A DNA stretch of 64,000 bases from Pseudomonadota bacterium (GTDB taxonomy: Bacteria; Myxococcota; Myxococcia; Myxococcales; Myxococcaceae): contig JAFAAN010000159.1 in NCBI GenBank assembly GCA_023426545.1, positions 1 to 64,000 on the forward strand, given 5' to 3'. Both the position numbers and the translations under genes were made by a program. Of the stretch, positions 8,471 to 17,236 are shown piece after piece (the first letter of the stretch is position 1; each line of letters starts with the position of its first letter). The notes beneath the pieces are model-generated. The model was not told the DNA's origin and made no database searches. It saw only the letters and a program-made list of their open reading frames with translations.

Positions 8471-9718
8471 TCAGAGGATACCAGTTTGCCGCACGGACAG
8501 GCCCAGCGTCGCCGCCCACGTCAGCCGCGCCGTTGGCAGCTCGGGTGAGCGGCTCCACGTCCCGCGCAGGTCGGTATCCACGGAGACCCACCGTGTGAGA
8601 ATCCAGGAACCGGTCAGCCCGCCGGAGAGGATGCTGTCGCCGCTGCTTCCGCCTACCGCGGTGGCGCCGCCGCCAATGGCGGACACCTGGACGCGCGGCC
8701 CCAGCGCCCACGTGCCCGTCAACGTCAGGTCCGCCCGGGGGTAGACGCGCGCCGTCAGCCGGTCCGTGAAGGGCACGAGCCGCAGGTCCGCCCGGCCGTT
8801 GAAGTCCGCCGTGCGCGAGGGAATCCGGTGGCTCACGCCCAGGTTCAGGTTGGGGAGCAGCTCGGTCCGGGGCCCGTCCAGCGGGCCGGGCTCGGGCTCG
8901 CCTTCCGCCGGGGGCACGGGGAGGGAGTGCACCACGCTCACGCCAGCCCCGGCCTCCAGCGCGGTGCGCCGGTCCACCCGGTGGCCCCAGGCCTCCCGCA
9001 GCGTGACGATGGTGTTGTTCGCCCCGGTGGAGAAGCGCGCGTAGGAGAAGGCCGCGGAGGTGGTGAGGGCGCTCAGGGGGGACAGCGCGTGGCTGATGGA
9101 CGCGTCGGCGCGCGGGCCGTACTGCAGGGGCACCGCCTCGCGGGCGGGCCCGTCCAGGCCGCCGCTGATGGAGAAGCCGCCGGAGCCGGTGAGGTTCCAC
9201 CGCCGCCCCAGCCAGCCGGTGTCCGCCGTCAGCGTGGTGGCGGAGGAGAGGAAGTAGACGGTGTCCGCCTGGGGCAGCGGCTGGAGGGGGCCGCCGCTAC
9301 CCGGGGGGGGCAGTGGCCCGCCCGGGTCCGAGCCCGGGCCGCCGGGCAGCGCGCCCAGGTCCGCGGTGAGGAGGTTGACGCTGCCCAGCACCAGCTCCTC
9401 CGTCAGGCGCAGGGACAGGCCGCGCTCGGGTTGCCACAGGCCGGCCAGCCGGGCCGTGTGCTGGAGCTCCGTGCGGGCGCGGGCGGTGACCTCGCGCAGG
9501 CTGATGCGCGGGGCGTACTCCACCTGGAGCGCGGCGTTGCCGTCACGGATTTCCAGGCCCAGCAGGGGGGTGACGTCCGTGTCGCCCGCGACGCGGGGCG
9601 CGTCCGGCGAGGGGTCCTCGTTGGAGCGCACGCGCGAGTCCACGCGCGCCGCCGTCGCGTAGCTGACCGAGGCGGAGGACACCTCCAGCCACGCGACGGT
9701 GAGGGCCGTCCCCAGCAC
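8471..9718 (-). CDS. epsX: Outer-membrane beta-barrel of the EPS exporter (EpsX-like)
   Basis: A 415-residue protein rich in alternating polar/hydrophobic strands (for example LSLRLTEELVLGSVNL, RTADFNGRADLRLVPF, SWILTRWVSVDTDLRG), with aromatic and Leu residues at strand ends. The C terminus is GLSVRQTGIL, without the usual terminal Phe. The start is the GTG at 9718, three bases after the epsY stop, with GGAG inside the end of epsY. In M. xanthus the gene next to the short OPX protein encodes an 18-stranded barrel (EpsX/WzpX) thought to supply the outer-membrane pore. The same role is inferred from order and composition. The N-terminal segment LTVAWLEVSSASVSY acts as the signal. Confidence 0.75.
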   Translation of the reverse strand: MLGTALTVAWLEVSSASVSYATAARVDSRVRSNEDPSPDAPRVAGDTDVTPLLGLEIRDGNAALQVEYAPRISLREVTARARTELQHTARLAGLWQPERGLSLRLTEELVLGSVNLLTADLGALPGGPGSDPGGPLPPPGSGGPLQPLPQADTVYFLSSATTLTADTGWLGRRWNLTGSGGFSISGGLDGPAREAVPLQYGPRADASISHALSPLSALTTSAAFSYARFSTGANNTIVTLREAWGHRVDRRTALEAGAGVSVVHSLPVPPAEGEPEPGPLDGPRTELLPNLNLGVSHRIPSRTADFNGRADLRLVPFTDRLTARVYPRADLTLTGTWALGPRVQVSAIGGGATAVGGSSGDSILSGGLTGSWILTRWVSVDTDLRGTWSRSPELPTARLTWAATLGLSVRQTGIL

Positions 9719-9721
9719 GGG

Positions 9722-10360
9722 CTACTCCACCACCACCACGTCGCCGGGGCGCAGGCGGAAGGTCGGCGCGCGCCCCTCGGCGTGGATGAGGTCGTCGTAG
9801 CGGAAGCGGATGCGCACGGGCGCGGCGCCTTCTTCCTGGCGCATCACGAAGACGCGGTCCTTGTGGGCGTACTCGGTGAAGCCGCCCGCGCCGGCCAGGG
9901 CCTGGAGCAGGCTGGCGCCCGGCTCGATTTCCAGCGGCCCGATGCGGTTCACCTCGCCCATCATCGTCACCTTGATGGGGCGCGCCATCTCCAGCGCCAC
10001 GGTGACGACGGGGTGGTTGATGTAGTCCTTCAGCCGCGTCTGGATTTGCTGCGACAGCAGGGCCGGGGTGTGGCCCGCGGCCTCCACGTCATCCAGGAAG
10101 AGCAGGCTGATGCGGCCGTCCTCGCGCACGCGGGCCTGGGTGGTGAGGGACTCCTGGTTCCACACGCGGATGTTGAGCAGGTCTCCCGCGGCGATGCGGT
10201 ACGCCGCGTCCAGCGGAGGGGGCTTCTCCTGGTAGTCATCCACCCACGTGTACTTGCCCAGGCCCCGGCAGGCGGGCGCCAGCAGCAGCAGCGCGGCGCA
10301 GGCGAGCGTGCGCCAGGGGCGGCGCGAGGCGGAGGCGGGCTGGCGGAGCGTGGAAGGCAT
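9722..10360 (-). CDS. epsY: Short OPX polysaccharide export protein EpsY-like
   Basis: Periplasmic or outer-membrane-attached export protein (212 residues). The ATG at 10360 gives a lipoprotein-type signal ending LLLLAPAC. The Poly_export domain follows (YRIAAGDLLNIRVWNQESLTTQARVREDG, LLFLDDVEAAG), then an SLBB-like segment (VNRIGPLEIEPGASLLQALAGAGGF) and the closing FRLRPGDVVVVE. It is much shorter than Wza and has no C-terminal amphipathic helix for crossing the outer membrane. It therefore belongs to the OPX class that needs a separate barrel, which is the next gene. The longer open frame upstream is a shadow of wzx. Confidence 0.88.
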   Translation of the reverse strand: MPSTLRQPASASRRPWRTLACAALLLLAPACRGLGKYTWVDDYQEKPPPLDAAYRIAAGDLLNIRVWNQESLTTQARVREDGRISLLFLDDVEAAGHTPALLSQQIQTRLKDYINHPVVTVALEMARPIKVTMMGEVNRIGPLEIEPGASLLQALAGAGGFTEYAHKDRVFVMRQEEGAAPVRIRFRYDDLIHAEGRAPTFRLRPGDVVVVE

Positions 10361-10377
10361 GGGGGGCGGGACCCTCC

Positions 10378-11925
10378 TCAGGGGGTAGGCGCGGCCTCGG
10401 GGGCCGGCTCGGGCGCGGGGTTTCCTCGGCGGCGGGCGATGCGCACCACCTGGAGCACCTCGCGCGGGCGCACCGCGCCGGTGGCCAGCACCGCGACGAC
10501 GTAGAGCACCGCCTCCAGGGCCAGGCGCCCCCAGGGGTTCAGCGGGGCCAGCACCGTCTGGTCCAGCACCGCGATGGCCACGCAGATGGCGGCCGTCTTG
10601 GCCATCATGGACAGGAGGCGCGCGTCGAAGGCCGCCGAGCCCATGCGCCCGAGCAGGCTGATGGTGACGCAGATTTCCATCAGCAGCATGGACAGCGCCG
10701 TGCCCGCCGCGCCGCCCCCGTTGCCCAGGGCCGAGTGCAGCAGCGGGACGAACAGGAGGTTGAAGAGGGGAATCAGCATCACGCTGCCGACGACGCTGGT
10801 GATGGTCACCCACCACTCGCGGTTCGTCATCGTGAGCCACAGGCCGGCGTTCATCGTCACGAAGGCCAGCACGAACAGCGGCGACATCAGCCGCAGCGGC
10901 ATGGCGGACTCGGCGAACTTTCCGCCCATCAGCCCCACCCACAGCGGCGCGCCCAGCACGATGAGCATCATCATGGGCACGGTGACGGCCAGCGTGCCTT
11001 CCATGGCGCGGCGGGTGAGCCGGGTCAGCTCCGCCTCGGAGCGCTCGGCGGCGCGCGACGCCAGCGGCATCAACACCCAGCCGAACACCGGGTTGAGGAA
11101 GAAGGTGAGGCCCGCGATGTTCCACGCCGCGCCGTACCAGCCCACCTCTTCGTGGCTGGCGCGCATGCCCAGAATCATGACGTCCAGCCGGCCGTTGGCC
11201 GTCAGGGCCGCGCCGGTGATGAAGAAGGGCAGGCTGGCCTTGAGCACCTTCAGCGTCGCCGGGATGTCCACCTTGAAGGTGAGCCCCATGTGCTCGCGCG
11301 CCAGGTACCAGCCCACCGCGAGCTTCACCGCCTCCGACACCACCAGCGGCACCGCCAGCCACGGCAGCGGCAGGCCCGCCATGGCGACGGCGAGCAGGCC
11401 TCCGCCCCACACCAGCTTGGTGACGATGTTGGAGACGGACAGCCCCGCCACCTTGCCCTTGGCGTGCAGCAGCGCGGCCACGGAGGCGTTGATGATGATG
11501 AGGGATTGGGCCAGGGCGAAGACCTGGACGAGCCGCTGCACCTCGGGGGGCTCGTCGAAGTGGGCCATGAGCAGGCCCATGACGCCCATCAGCACCACGG
11601 TGAGGCCCAGCCGCAAGAGCAGGGTGCTGCCGAAGAAGTCGCTGGCGTGCTCGGGCCTGCGCGACACCTCCTTGCGGATGTACATCTCCAGGCCCAGGTG
11701 GGTGGCGATGAAGAAGACGGCGGAGAAGCTGTCGGCGTAGTTGAAGCGCCCGAAGCTCTCCGGACCCAGGTGGGCGGGCAGCAGGAAGCGCACGCCCATG
11801 GCGATGGCGTACGTGGCCAGGAGCGAGCCGCCGAGCTGGAGCCCGTTGCGCACCGCGCCCATCGCGTCATGCGAGCGCTCGCGCTCGCCTGCGTCCTGCG
11901 AAATGGAATGGCTGGGACTGTTCAC
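10378..11925 (-). CDS. wzx: Wzx-type flippase
   Basis: Multi-pass inner-membrane flippase of the polysaccharide transporter/MOP superfamily, expected to move undecaprenyl-linked EPS units to the periplasmic face. From GAVRNGLQLGGSLLATYAIAMG onward there are about a dozen to fourteen hydrophobic segments across some 480 residues. The start is uncertain: GTG at 11925 or ATG at 11862. The open frame extends to 11994, but that part overlaps a terminator-like hairpin and is unlikely to be translated. The gene ends 17 bp before the epsY ATG, so the two are co-transcribed. No Wzy polymerase follows; in M. xanthus it lies in a separate part of the eps locus. Confidence 0.85.
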   Translation of the reverse strand: MNSPSHSISQDAGERERSHDAMGAVRNGLQLGGSLLATYAIAMGVRFLLPAHLGPESFGRFNYADSFSAVFFIATHLGLEMYIRKEVSRRPEHASDFFGSTLLLRLGLTVVLMGVMGLLMAHFDEPPEVQRLVQVFALAQSLIIINASVAALLHAKGKVAGLSVSNIVTKLVWGGGLLAVAMAGLPLPWLAVPLVVSEAVKLAVGWYLAREHMGLTFKVDIPATLKVLKASLPFFITGAALTANGRLDVMILGMRASHEEVGWYGAAWNIAGLTFFLNPVFGWVLMPLASRAAERSEAELTRLTRRAMEGTLAVTVPMMMLIVLGAPLWVGLMGGKFAESAMPLRLMSPLFVLAFVTMNAGLWLTMTNREWWVTITSVVGSVMLIPLFNLLFVPLLHSALGNGGGAAGTALSMLLMEICVTISLLGRMGSAAFDARLLSMMAKTAAICVAIAVLDQTVLAPLNPWGRLALEAVLYVVAVLATGAVRPREVLQVVRIARRRGNPAPEPAPEAAPTP

Positions 11926-11982
11926 GGTGGGAGCGTGCGGCCCCGGCGCCTGCCAGGACTGCCCGGGTGCATAGAAAACGAG

Positions 11983-12010
11983 CGGGGGCGGCACGTCAAT
12001 GCCGCCCCCG
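11983..12010 (-). terminator. Rho-independent terminator between epsZ and wzx
   Basis: A perfect 11-bp GC-rich stem (arms 11983-11993 and 12000-12010, six-base loop). On the minus strand it is followed after a few bases by TTTT (complement of aaaa at 11975-11978). It begins 26 bp after the epsZ stop. It should stop or attenuate transcription from epsZ before wzx, which implies a second promoter between about 11930 and 11980. Confidence 0.7.
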
Positions 12011-12036
12011 TGGAGGTTGGGTCGCCTGGTGGCCTG

Positions 12037-13512
12037 CTAGCTGGCGCCGCGGCCCGTCAGCACCACCGGCACCGTCTGGAGCAGCAGCCGCAGGTCGCTC
12101 GTCAGGCTCCAGTGGTCGATGTACTGCATGTCCAGGTACATCCACTCCTCGAAGGAAATCTGGTTGCGGCCGGAGACCTGCCAGATGCACGTGAGCCCGG
12201 GCCGCACGGACAGGCGGCGGCGCTGCCACGTCTCGTACTTGGCCACCTCGCTGGGCACCGGCGGACGCGGGCCGACGATGCTCATCTCCCCGCGCAGCAC
12301 GTTGATGAACTGGGGCAGCTCGTCGATGGAGAACTTGCGGATGAAGCGGCCGATGCCGGTGATGCGCGGGTCGTGCTTCATCTTGAAGACGGGGCCCGTC
12401 TGCTCATTGAGGGCGGCCAGCTTCTCCTTCAGCTCCTCGGCGTTCACCACCATGGAGCGGAACTTCAGCATGTAGAAGGGCTTGCCGTTCTGTCCCACGC
12501 GCAGCTGCTTGAAGAAGATGGGGCCCTTGGAGGTGAGCTTCACCGCCAGCGCCACCATGGCCAGCAGCGGCAGCAGCGCCCACAGCGCCACCGAGGACAC
12601 GCAGATGTCGAACAGGCGCTTCATCGCCATCTGGTGCGGCTTGGGGCTCACCGCCGCGAAGTGCAGGAAGCCGTCGGACACCGCGCGGCGCTCCACCGGG
12701 CGGGCGCGGTCCAGGCGGAAGCTGTGCGCGGGCAGCGCGAAGGGCACGCCGAAGCGCTCGGCCAGCTTGATGGCCGCCTGCATGGACTCGCCCTGCTTCA
12801 GCGTGTTGCCGGCGATGTAGACCTCGTCCACCGCGGTGTTGCGGAGGATGTGCTCCAGGTCGTCCACCGAGCCCATGACGGGGCCGGGCAGCTCGCCCAC
12901 CGAGCCCATGTCGTCGTGGAAGCGCACGTAGCCGAGGATCTGCCGGCGGCCGCGCTGGGCCAGGTCCTCACCGGTGTAGCGGCCCATGGCGCCCGTGCCC
13001 ACGATGAGCACCGCGTCCATGGGGCGCTCCTGCGAGGCCACCGGCTGGAAGACGAACAAGCGCAGCAGCAGCGTCACCGGCCAGAAGATGAAGAGCAGCG
13101 GCCCCACCACCGGCGTCGTCACCACCTCGGGCAGCGCCACGCTGCCCAGCGCCAGCACCGTCACCACCGCCAGCGTCGTCACCGACACCAGCGCGATGTG
13201 GTCCAGCTTGCTGCGCTCGGCGAAGCGCGAGTCGTAAAGGCACAGCGCGGTGCCGGTCACAATCCAAACCACCCACGCCGCCAGCACCAGCCCCGGCACC
13301 GTCCAGCCGGACTTCGCCGACAGCTCACCGCTCAGCCACGCGGAGCCCGCGAGCACCGAGGACAGCAGCACCAGGTCGACCGTCAGGTTCAGCTTCGCCG
13401 CGAACCCCGGAGCCAGCTTCGGTGGCCCCTGCACCTCTTCTACGACGTGTCCCGGAGCGTTGGCCGACCCAGGAGCACCGACCACCGCCGCACTTGCCGT
13501 TGCGCCGCTCAT
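12037..13512 (-). CDS. epsZ: Phosphoglycosyl transferase EpsZ-like, initiates EPS synthesis
   Basis: Polyisoprenyl-phosphate hexose-1-phosphate transferase of the WbaP/WcaJ type, which loads the first sugar phosphate onto undecaprenyl phosphate. Residues about 45-150 hold four N-terminal membrane segments; a nucleotide-binding-like middle domain follows (VLIVGTGAMGRYTGEDL); then comes the last membrane hairpin and the catalytic bacterial sugar transferase domain (KRLFDICVSSVALWALLP, LRVGQNGKPFYMLKFRSM, PQFINVLRGEMSIVGPRPP, GLTCIWQVSGRN). The ATG at 13512 is preferred over the GTG at 13521 because of the AGAGGGGGG sequence upstream. It is the first gene of the minus-strand eps block and has its own terminator. 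Confidence 0.9.
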   Translation of the reverse strand: MSGATASAAVVGAPGSANAPGHVVEEVQGPPKLAPGFAAKLNLTVDLVLLSSVLAGSAWLSGELSAKSGWTVPGLVLAAWVVWIVTGTALCLYDSRFAERSKLDHIALVSVTTLAVVTVLALGSVALPEVVTTPVVGPLLFIFWPVTLLLRLFVFQPVASQERPMDAVLIVGTGAMGRYTGEDLAQRGRRQILGYVRFHDDMGSVGELPGPVMGSVDDLEHILRNTAVDEVYIAGNTLKQGESMQAAIKLAERFGVPFALPAHSFRLDRARPVERRAVSDGFLHFAAVSPKPHQMAMKRLFDICVSSVALWALLPLLAMVALAVKLTSKGPIFFKQLRVGQNGKPFYMLKFRSMVVNAEELKEKLAALNEQTGPVFKMKHDPRITGIGRFIRKFSIDELPQFINVLRGEMSIVGPRPPVPSEVAKYETWQRRRLSVRPGLTCIWQVSGRNQISFEEWMYLDMQYIDHWSLTSDLRLLLQTVPVVLTGRGAS

Positions 13513-13835
13513 CGTGTCCACCCCCCTCTGTTGACTCTTGTGCAGTCCAGACAGAGGTCGCCGTTGAGGCTAAAAATATTTAAGTCGGAAGGAAACCAGT
13601 TTTGCCTGATATTGCGGCGCGTTGCAACCCCTACCGCGTCAGTAAGACGTGACAGCATGTGAAATCTTGCGCTCGCCCTACTCTGGTCGGGGGTCCCCGA
13701 ATACCACGAACACCTCGCGTCGCGCCGCGGCTCTCCGGCGTCCTGGCGCCGGATGGATTGCATTTACGATGCCGCTCTGACGGAGCGCGTCCGCCGCCGG
13801 AGGAGGCCGGGAGGGGGAACTGGAGTTTCAGGGGC
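13513..13835. other. Upstream region of epsZ, 323 bp, AT-rich core
   Basis: No gene seen. Bases 13565-13625 are strikingly AT-rich for this genome (taaaaatattta, then ccagttttgcctgatatt), and this probably holds the epsZ promoter and an untranslated leader. No confident -35/-10 pair or sigma-54 site was found. Confidence 0.4.
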
Positions 13836-15230
13836 TTAGCGCTGCGTCAGGCGCTCCTGCCCGCAGTAGACGTTGAAGCGGCCGTCCCGCACGAACGCCG
13901 CCAGCGTCATTCTGGCACGCAGCGCCAGGTCCACCGCGAGCGAGCTGGCCGCAGAGACACCCGCGACGATGGGGATGCGGGCCATGGCGGCCTTCTGGAT
14001 GATCTCGAAGCTGACGCGTCCGCTGACCGCGAGGAGTGCGGGCTGACGTGTCAGCGGGGGCGGGCGCGGGAGCCGATCTGCGCGCACGGTGCCCGCGAGC
14101 ACGAGGCTGCCCACCACCTTGTCCACCGCGTTGTGGCGGCCCACGTCCTCGTACGCGGCCAACAGGTGTCCCTCGGCGTCGAGCGCGGCGGCGGCGTGGA
14201 CACCGCCCGTGCGGGCGAAGTTCCGCTGCACGTCGCGCAGGCGCTCGGTGGCGCGGGCCACGGCGTCGGGCGGGAGCACCGGCCCGGGCAGAAGGGGTGG
14301 GCACACCGCGAGCAGGTCGTCCACGTTGCGCCGGCCGCACACGCCGCAGGCGGAGGTGGTGAGGGTGCCCCGGCGGGCGGCGCTCACGCGCTCCACGTCC
14401 AGGATGGCGCCGGAAGCGGGGGTGACCTCGATGACGTTGCCCCAGCCCTCCTCGCCAGGCCGTCCGCAGTGCGCCAGGCCACCCAGGTCGTCCACGCTCC
14501 GGAGGATGCCCTCTGCGAAGAGGAAGCCCGTGGCCAGCTCGCGGTCATTCCCCGGGGTGCGCATGGTGGTGGCCACGGGCTCTCCGCTGACGCGAATCTC
14601 CAGGGGCTCCTCCACGGCGACGTCGTCTTCCCGCGCCGGGGTGAGCGCGGCGCCGGTCCACCGCTGCACGGGGCGGCGCGTGACGCCGCGGGCGTCCCCG
14701 GGGGGCAGCGGCGCCCGGCGGCCAGGGCGCAGGTGGGCGAGGACGAGGTCCGTCACGCCGCGCACGTCCTCGGGGCTCAGCACCCGCAGGTGGGGCGGGA
14801 AGCCGGGAGGGAGCGCGGGCTCGGCGGACAGCACCGCGAGGACCTCCGGGCGGGCGGGGGCCAGCGGTGGGCCCAGGCCGCTGCGCCAGACCTCCAGCTT
14901 CGGCAGGGGGCCGTCCTTCCAGCCCTCGACGAGGACCAGGTCCACCGCGCCGGCGCAGCGCTCCAGCAGCGCCGGCAGCGCTTCAGTGGGCGCGGCGTGG
15001 GTGGTGAGCTGGACGCCGGAGGGCGAGGCGAAGCCGGCGAGCCGCGCGCCCGCCTCCTGGTAGCGGGCGGTGTCGCTGCCGGGCCGGTGCAGCGGGTGGG
15101 CGTCCGAGGAGTGCTTCACCACGGCCACGCGGAGGCCCCTGGCGGCGAGCTCCGGGATGAGCCGGGTGAGCAGCGTCGTCTTGCCGGCGCCGGACCAGCC
15201 CACCACGCTGAGCGCGGGCACGCGGCTCAC
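13836..15230 (-). CDS. MobB-FdhD fusion: Mo-cofactor GTPase plus formate dehydrogenase sulfurtransferase
   Basis: A 464-residue fusion. Residues 1 to about 170 are MobB-like, with P-loop VVGWSGAGKTTLL and VVKHSSDAHPLHRPGSDTAR, and help make the guanine-dinucleotide form of molybdenum cofactor. From about 185 the sequence is FdhD, with VEEPLEIRV, the persulfide-carrying loop TSACGVCG, AAYEDVGRHNAVDK and SGRVSFEIIQKA. FdhD hands sulfur to the Mo centre of formate dehydrogenase. The GTG start at 15230 overlaps the moeA stop (GTGA), so the genes are coupled. No formate dehydrogenase gene is in the window. The two halves are usually separate genes, and no stop separates them here. Confidence 0.85.
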   Translation of the reverse strand: MSRVPALSVVGWSGAGKTTLLTRLIPELAARGLRVAVVKHSSDAHPLHRPGSDTARYQEAGARLAGFASPSGVQLTTHAAPTEALPALLERCAGAVDLVLVEGWKDGPLPKLEVWRSGLGPPLAPARPEVLAVLSAEPALPPGFPPHLRVLSPEDVRGVTDLVLAHLRPGRRAPLPPGDARGVTRRPVQRWTGAALTPAREDDVAVEEPLEIRVSGEPVATTMRTPGNDRELATGFLFAEGILRSVDDLGGLAHCGRPGEEGWGNVIEVTPASGAILDVERVSAARRGTLTTSACGVCGRRNVDDLLAVCPPLLPGPVLPPDAVARATERLRDVQRNFARTGGVHAAAALDAEGHLLAAYEDVGRHNAVDKVVGSLVLAGTVRADRLPRPPPLTRQPALLAVSGRVSFEIIQKAAMARIPIVAGVSAASSLAVDLALRARMTLAAFVRDGRFNVYCGQERLTQR

Positions 15231-16477
15231 GCGGGGCGCTCCACGGGGCCGTAGCGGGGCCCGTCGAAGAGCTCCACGTCGACGGGGTCCTCCGCCGCGA
15301 AGTCCGCGCGGCCCGGGGGGAGGATGGCCCAGCCCTCGCCGTGGACGTTCTGGAAGATCTGCCCGGCGCCCTGGGGCCGCAGCAGGGCGCGCGGCGCGAG
15401 GCCGCCGCGGGCCTCCAGGGTGGTGGTGATGAGGTAGGTGAGGCCCGCCTGCTTGTGGCGCGGCTCGGAGAGGTGGGCGCGGACGCGGCGGCGCGCCTCC
15501 GTGACGCCCTGGTACTTGAGAAGGAGCGGGCGGGCGAGCTGGTCGAACGCCACGGTGGCGGCGCCGGGGTTGCCGGGCAGCACGACGACGGCGGTGTCGC
15601 CCAGCCGGGCCACGGCCACGGGCTTGCCGGGCTTGAGCGCGACGCCGTCCACGAAGAAGCGGGCGCCCAGCGCGGTGAGCACGTGCTTCACACAGTCCCT
15701 GTCGCCCACGGAGGCGCCGCCGGTGGTGATGAGCACGTCCACCCGGGGCGCGAGCCGGGTGAGCGCGTCGCGCAGCGCGTCCTCGTCGTCGCGGGCGTGC
15801 GCCAGCTCGCGGATGTCGGCGCCGGCGTCGCGGGCGAGCGCGGCCACGAGGACGCGGTTGCTCTCGTAGACCTGGTGGGGCAGGGCGGGCGTCCCGGGGG
15901 GGACCAGCTCGTCGCCCGTGGCGAGCACGGCGACGCGGGGCGCGGGGCGCACGCACACGTCCGTGGCGCCCATGGACGCGAGGACGCCGAGCACGGCGGC
16001 GCCCACGCGCTGGCCCGCGTCGAAGAGCGGGGCGCCAGTGACGACCTCCTCTCCGGCGCGGCGGATGTCGTTGCCGGCGGGGACGGTGATGAAGACGTCC
16101 ACATGGGTGCCGTCTCCGGTGGGGCGCGCGGCCTCCTGACGGACGACGGCGTCGGCGCCGGGGGGAAGGGGGGCGCCGGTGAAGATGCGCGCGGCCTCGC
16201 CGGGCCGCAGGTGTGCGGTGGGGAGCGCCCCGGCGAAGACGGTGTCGATGATGCGCAGGCGCGTAGGCCGGTCGCGGGTGGCGCCCCGGGTCTGCTCGGC
16301 GCGCACCGCCCAGCCGTCCATGGCGGAGTTGTCGCAGCCGGGCAGCGAGCGCGACGCGATGACACGGGTCGCGAGGAACCGGCCCTGCGCGTCGAGCAGG
16401 GGCACGCGCTCGGGGGCCGCCGGGGCGATGGCGTCGAGCGCGGCCTGCCGGGCGGAGCTGAGGGGCATGAGCGGCAT
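15227..16477 (-). CDS. moeA: Molybdopterin molybdenumtransferase MoeA
   Basis: Inserts molybdate into adenylylated molybdopterin. About 416 residues with the family blocks: LPGCDNSAMDGWAV near the N terminus, RIFTGAPLPPGADAVVRQE, VAVLATGDELV, the catalytic-domain motif TTGGASVGDRD and VALKPGKP, VVVLPGNPGAATVAF. The ATG at 16477 is chosen (16468 is the alternative); upstream in-frame sequence is the leader shared with mobA and is not protein-like. It is transcribed away from mobA and overlaps mobB-fdhD by four bases. Confidence 0.93.
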   Translation of the reverse strand: MPLMPLSSARQAALDAIAPAAPERVPLLDAQGRFLATRVIASRSLPGCDNSAMDGWAVRAEQTRGATRDRPTRLRIIDTVFAGALPTAHLRPGEAARIFTGAPLPPGADAVVRQEAARPTGDGTHVDVFITVPAGNDIRRAGEEVVTGAPLFDAGQRVGAAVLGVLASMGATDVCVRPAPRVAVLATGDELVPPGTPALPHQVYESNRVLVAALARDAGADIRELAHARDDEDALRDALTRLAPRVDVLITTGGASVGDRDCVKHVLTALGARFFVDGVALKPGKPVAVARLGDTAVVVLPGNPGAATVAFDQLARPLLLKYQGVTEARRRVRAHLSEPRHKQAGLTYLITTTLEARGGLAPRALLRPQGAGQIFQNVHGEGWAILPPGRADFAAEDPVDVELFDGPRYGPVERPA

Positions 16478-16578
16478 GGACCGTCGCAGCCTATGCCGTG
16501 GGGCGCGCGCCGTGTCCACGGCGGCACGGGATGCTCCGTCCGGTTTCCTCCCCAGCGGGCGTGCGCCGGAGGAGGGAT

Positions 16579-17226
16579 ATGGTGGCGGTGGGGCGCGCGC
16601 GAGGCACGGGCATGGAGCGAAGCGGCACGGCATATCCGGACGTGACACTGGCCATCATCGCGGGGGGCCAGGGGCGGCGCCTGTCCGGTGTGCCCAAGGG
16701 GCTGCTGGAGGTGGAGGGGCGCACGGTGCTGGAGCGGCTCCTGGCGCTGGCGCCGTGCTTCGGGGACGTGCTGCTGGTGGCGAACGCGCCCGGGCCCTAT
16801 GCCCGCTTCGGGCTGCGCACGGTGGCGGACGTGGTGCCTGGCAAGGGCGCGCCGGGCGGTGTGCATGCGGCGCTGGTGGCCGCGCGCACGCCGTGGGTGG
16901 TGGCGGTGGCGTGCGACATGCCGTTCATCGCGCCGGAGGTGCTCGAGGTGCTGCTGGGCGCGCGGGACGAGGACGTGGACGCGGTGTGCTTCGAGGTCGA
17001 GGGGCGGCTGGAGCCGTTGCTGGCGGTGTACCGGTCGGTGCTGGAGGGGCCGTGGGGTGAGGCGCTGGGGGAGGACCCCTCCATGCGCCAGTTGCTGGCC
17101 CGCGTCCGGGCGCGCCTGCTGCCAGAGGCCGCGCTGCGCTCGGTGGATCCGACCCTGCGCTCCCTGGCGAACGTGAACACGCCGGAGGACCTGCTGCGTT
17201 ACGGCATCGCGCTGCCGTCACGGTGA
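16579..17226 (+). CDS. mobA: Molybdenum cofactor guanylyltransferase MobA
   Basis: Transfers GMP to Mo-molybdopterin to make the guanine-dinucleotide cofactor used by formate dehydrogenase-type enzymes, which fits its neighbours mobB-fdhD and moeA. The NTP-transferase start AIIAGGQGRRLSGVPKGLLEVEG, PGKGAPGGVHAALVAA and VVAVACDMPFIAPEVL are present. The ATG at 16579 follows GGAGGAGGG; the ATG at 16612 (MERSGTAYPDV) is an alternative that begins closer to the domain. It is divergent from moeA across about 100 bp and convergent with the next gene. Confidence 0.88.
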   Translation: MVAVGRARGTGMERSGTAYPDVTLAIIAGGQGRRLSGVPKGLLEVEGRTVLERLLALAPCFGDVLLVANAPGPYARFGLRTVADVVPGKGAPGGVHAALVAARTPWVVAVACDMPFIAPEVLEVLLGARDEDVDAVCFEVEGRLEPLLAVYRSVLEGPWGEALGEDPSMRQLLARVRARLLPEAALRSVDPTLRSLANVNTPEDLLRYGIALPSR

Positions 17227-17236
17227 GGCTGAGTCG

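Noticed and set aside
9711..9760. Possible frameshift between epsY and epsX
   Set aside because: The gene junction shows a normal TAG stop, a GGAG and a GTG start three bases later.
10735..13662. 975-codon plus-strand ORF across wzx and epsZ
   Set aside because: His/Gln/Arg-rich antisense shadow of two well-defined minus-strand genes.
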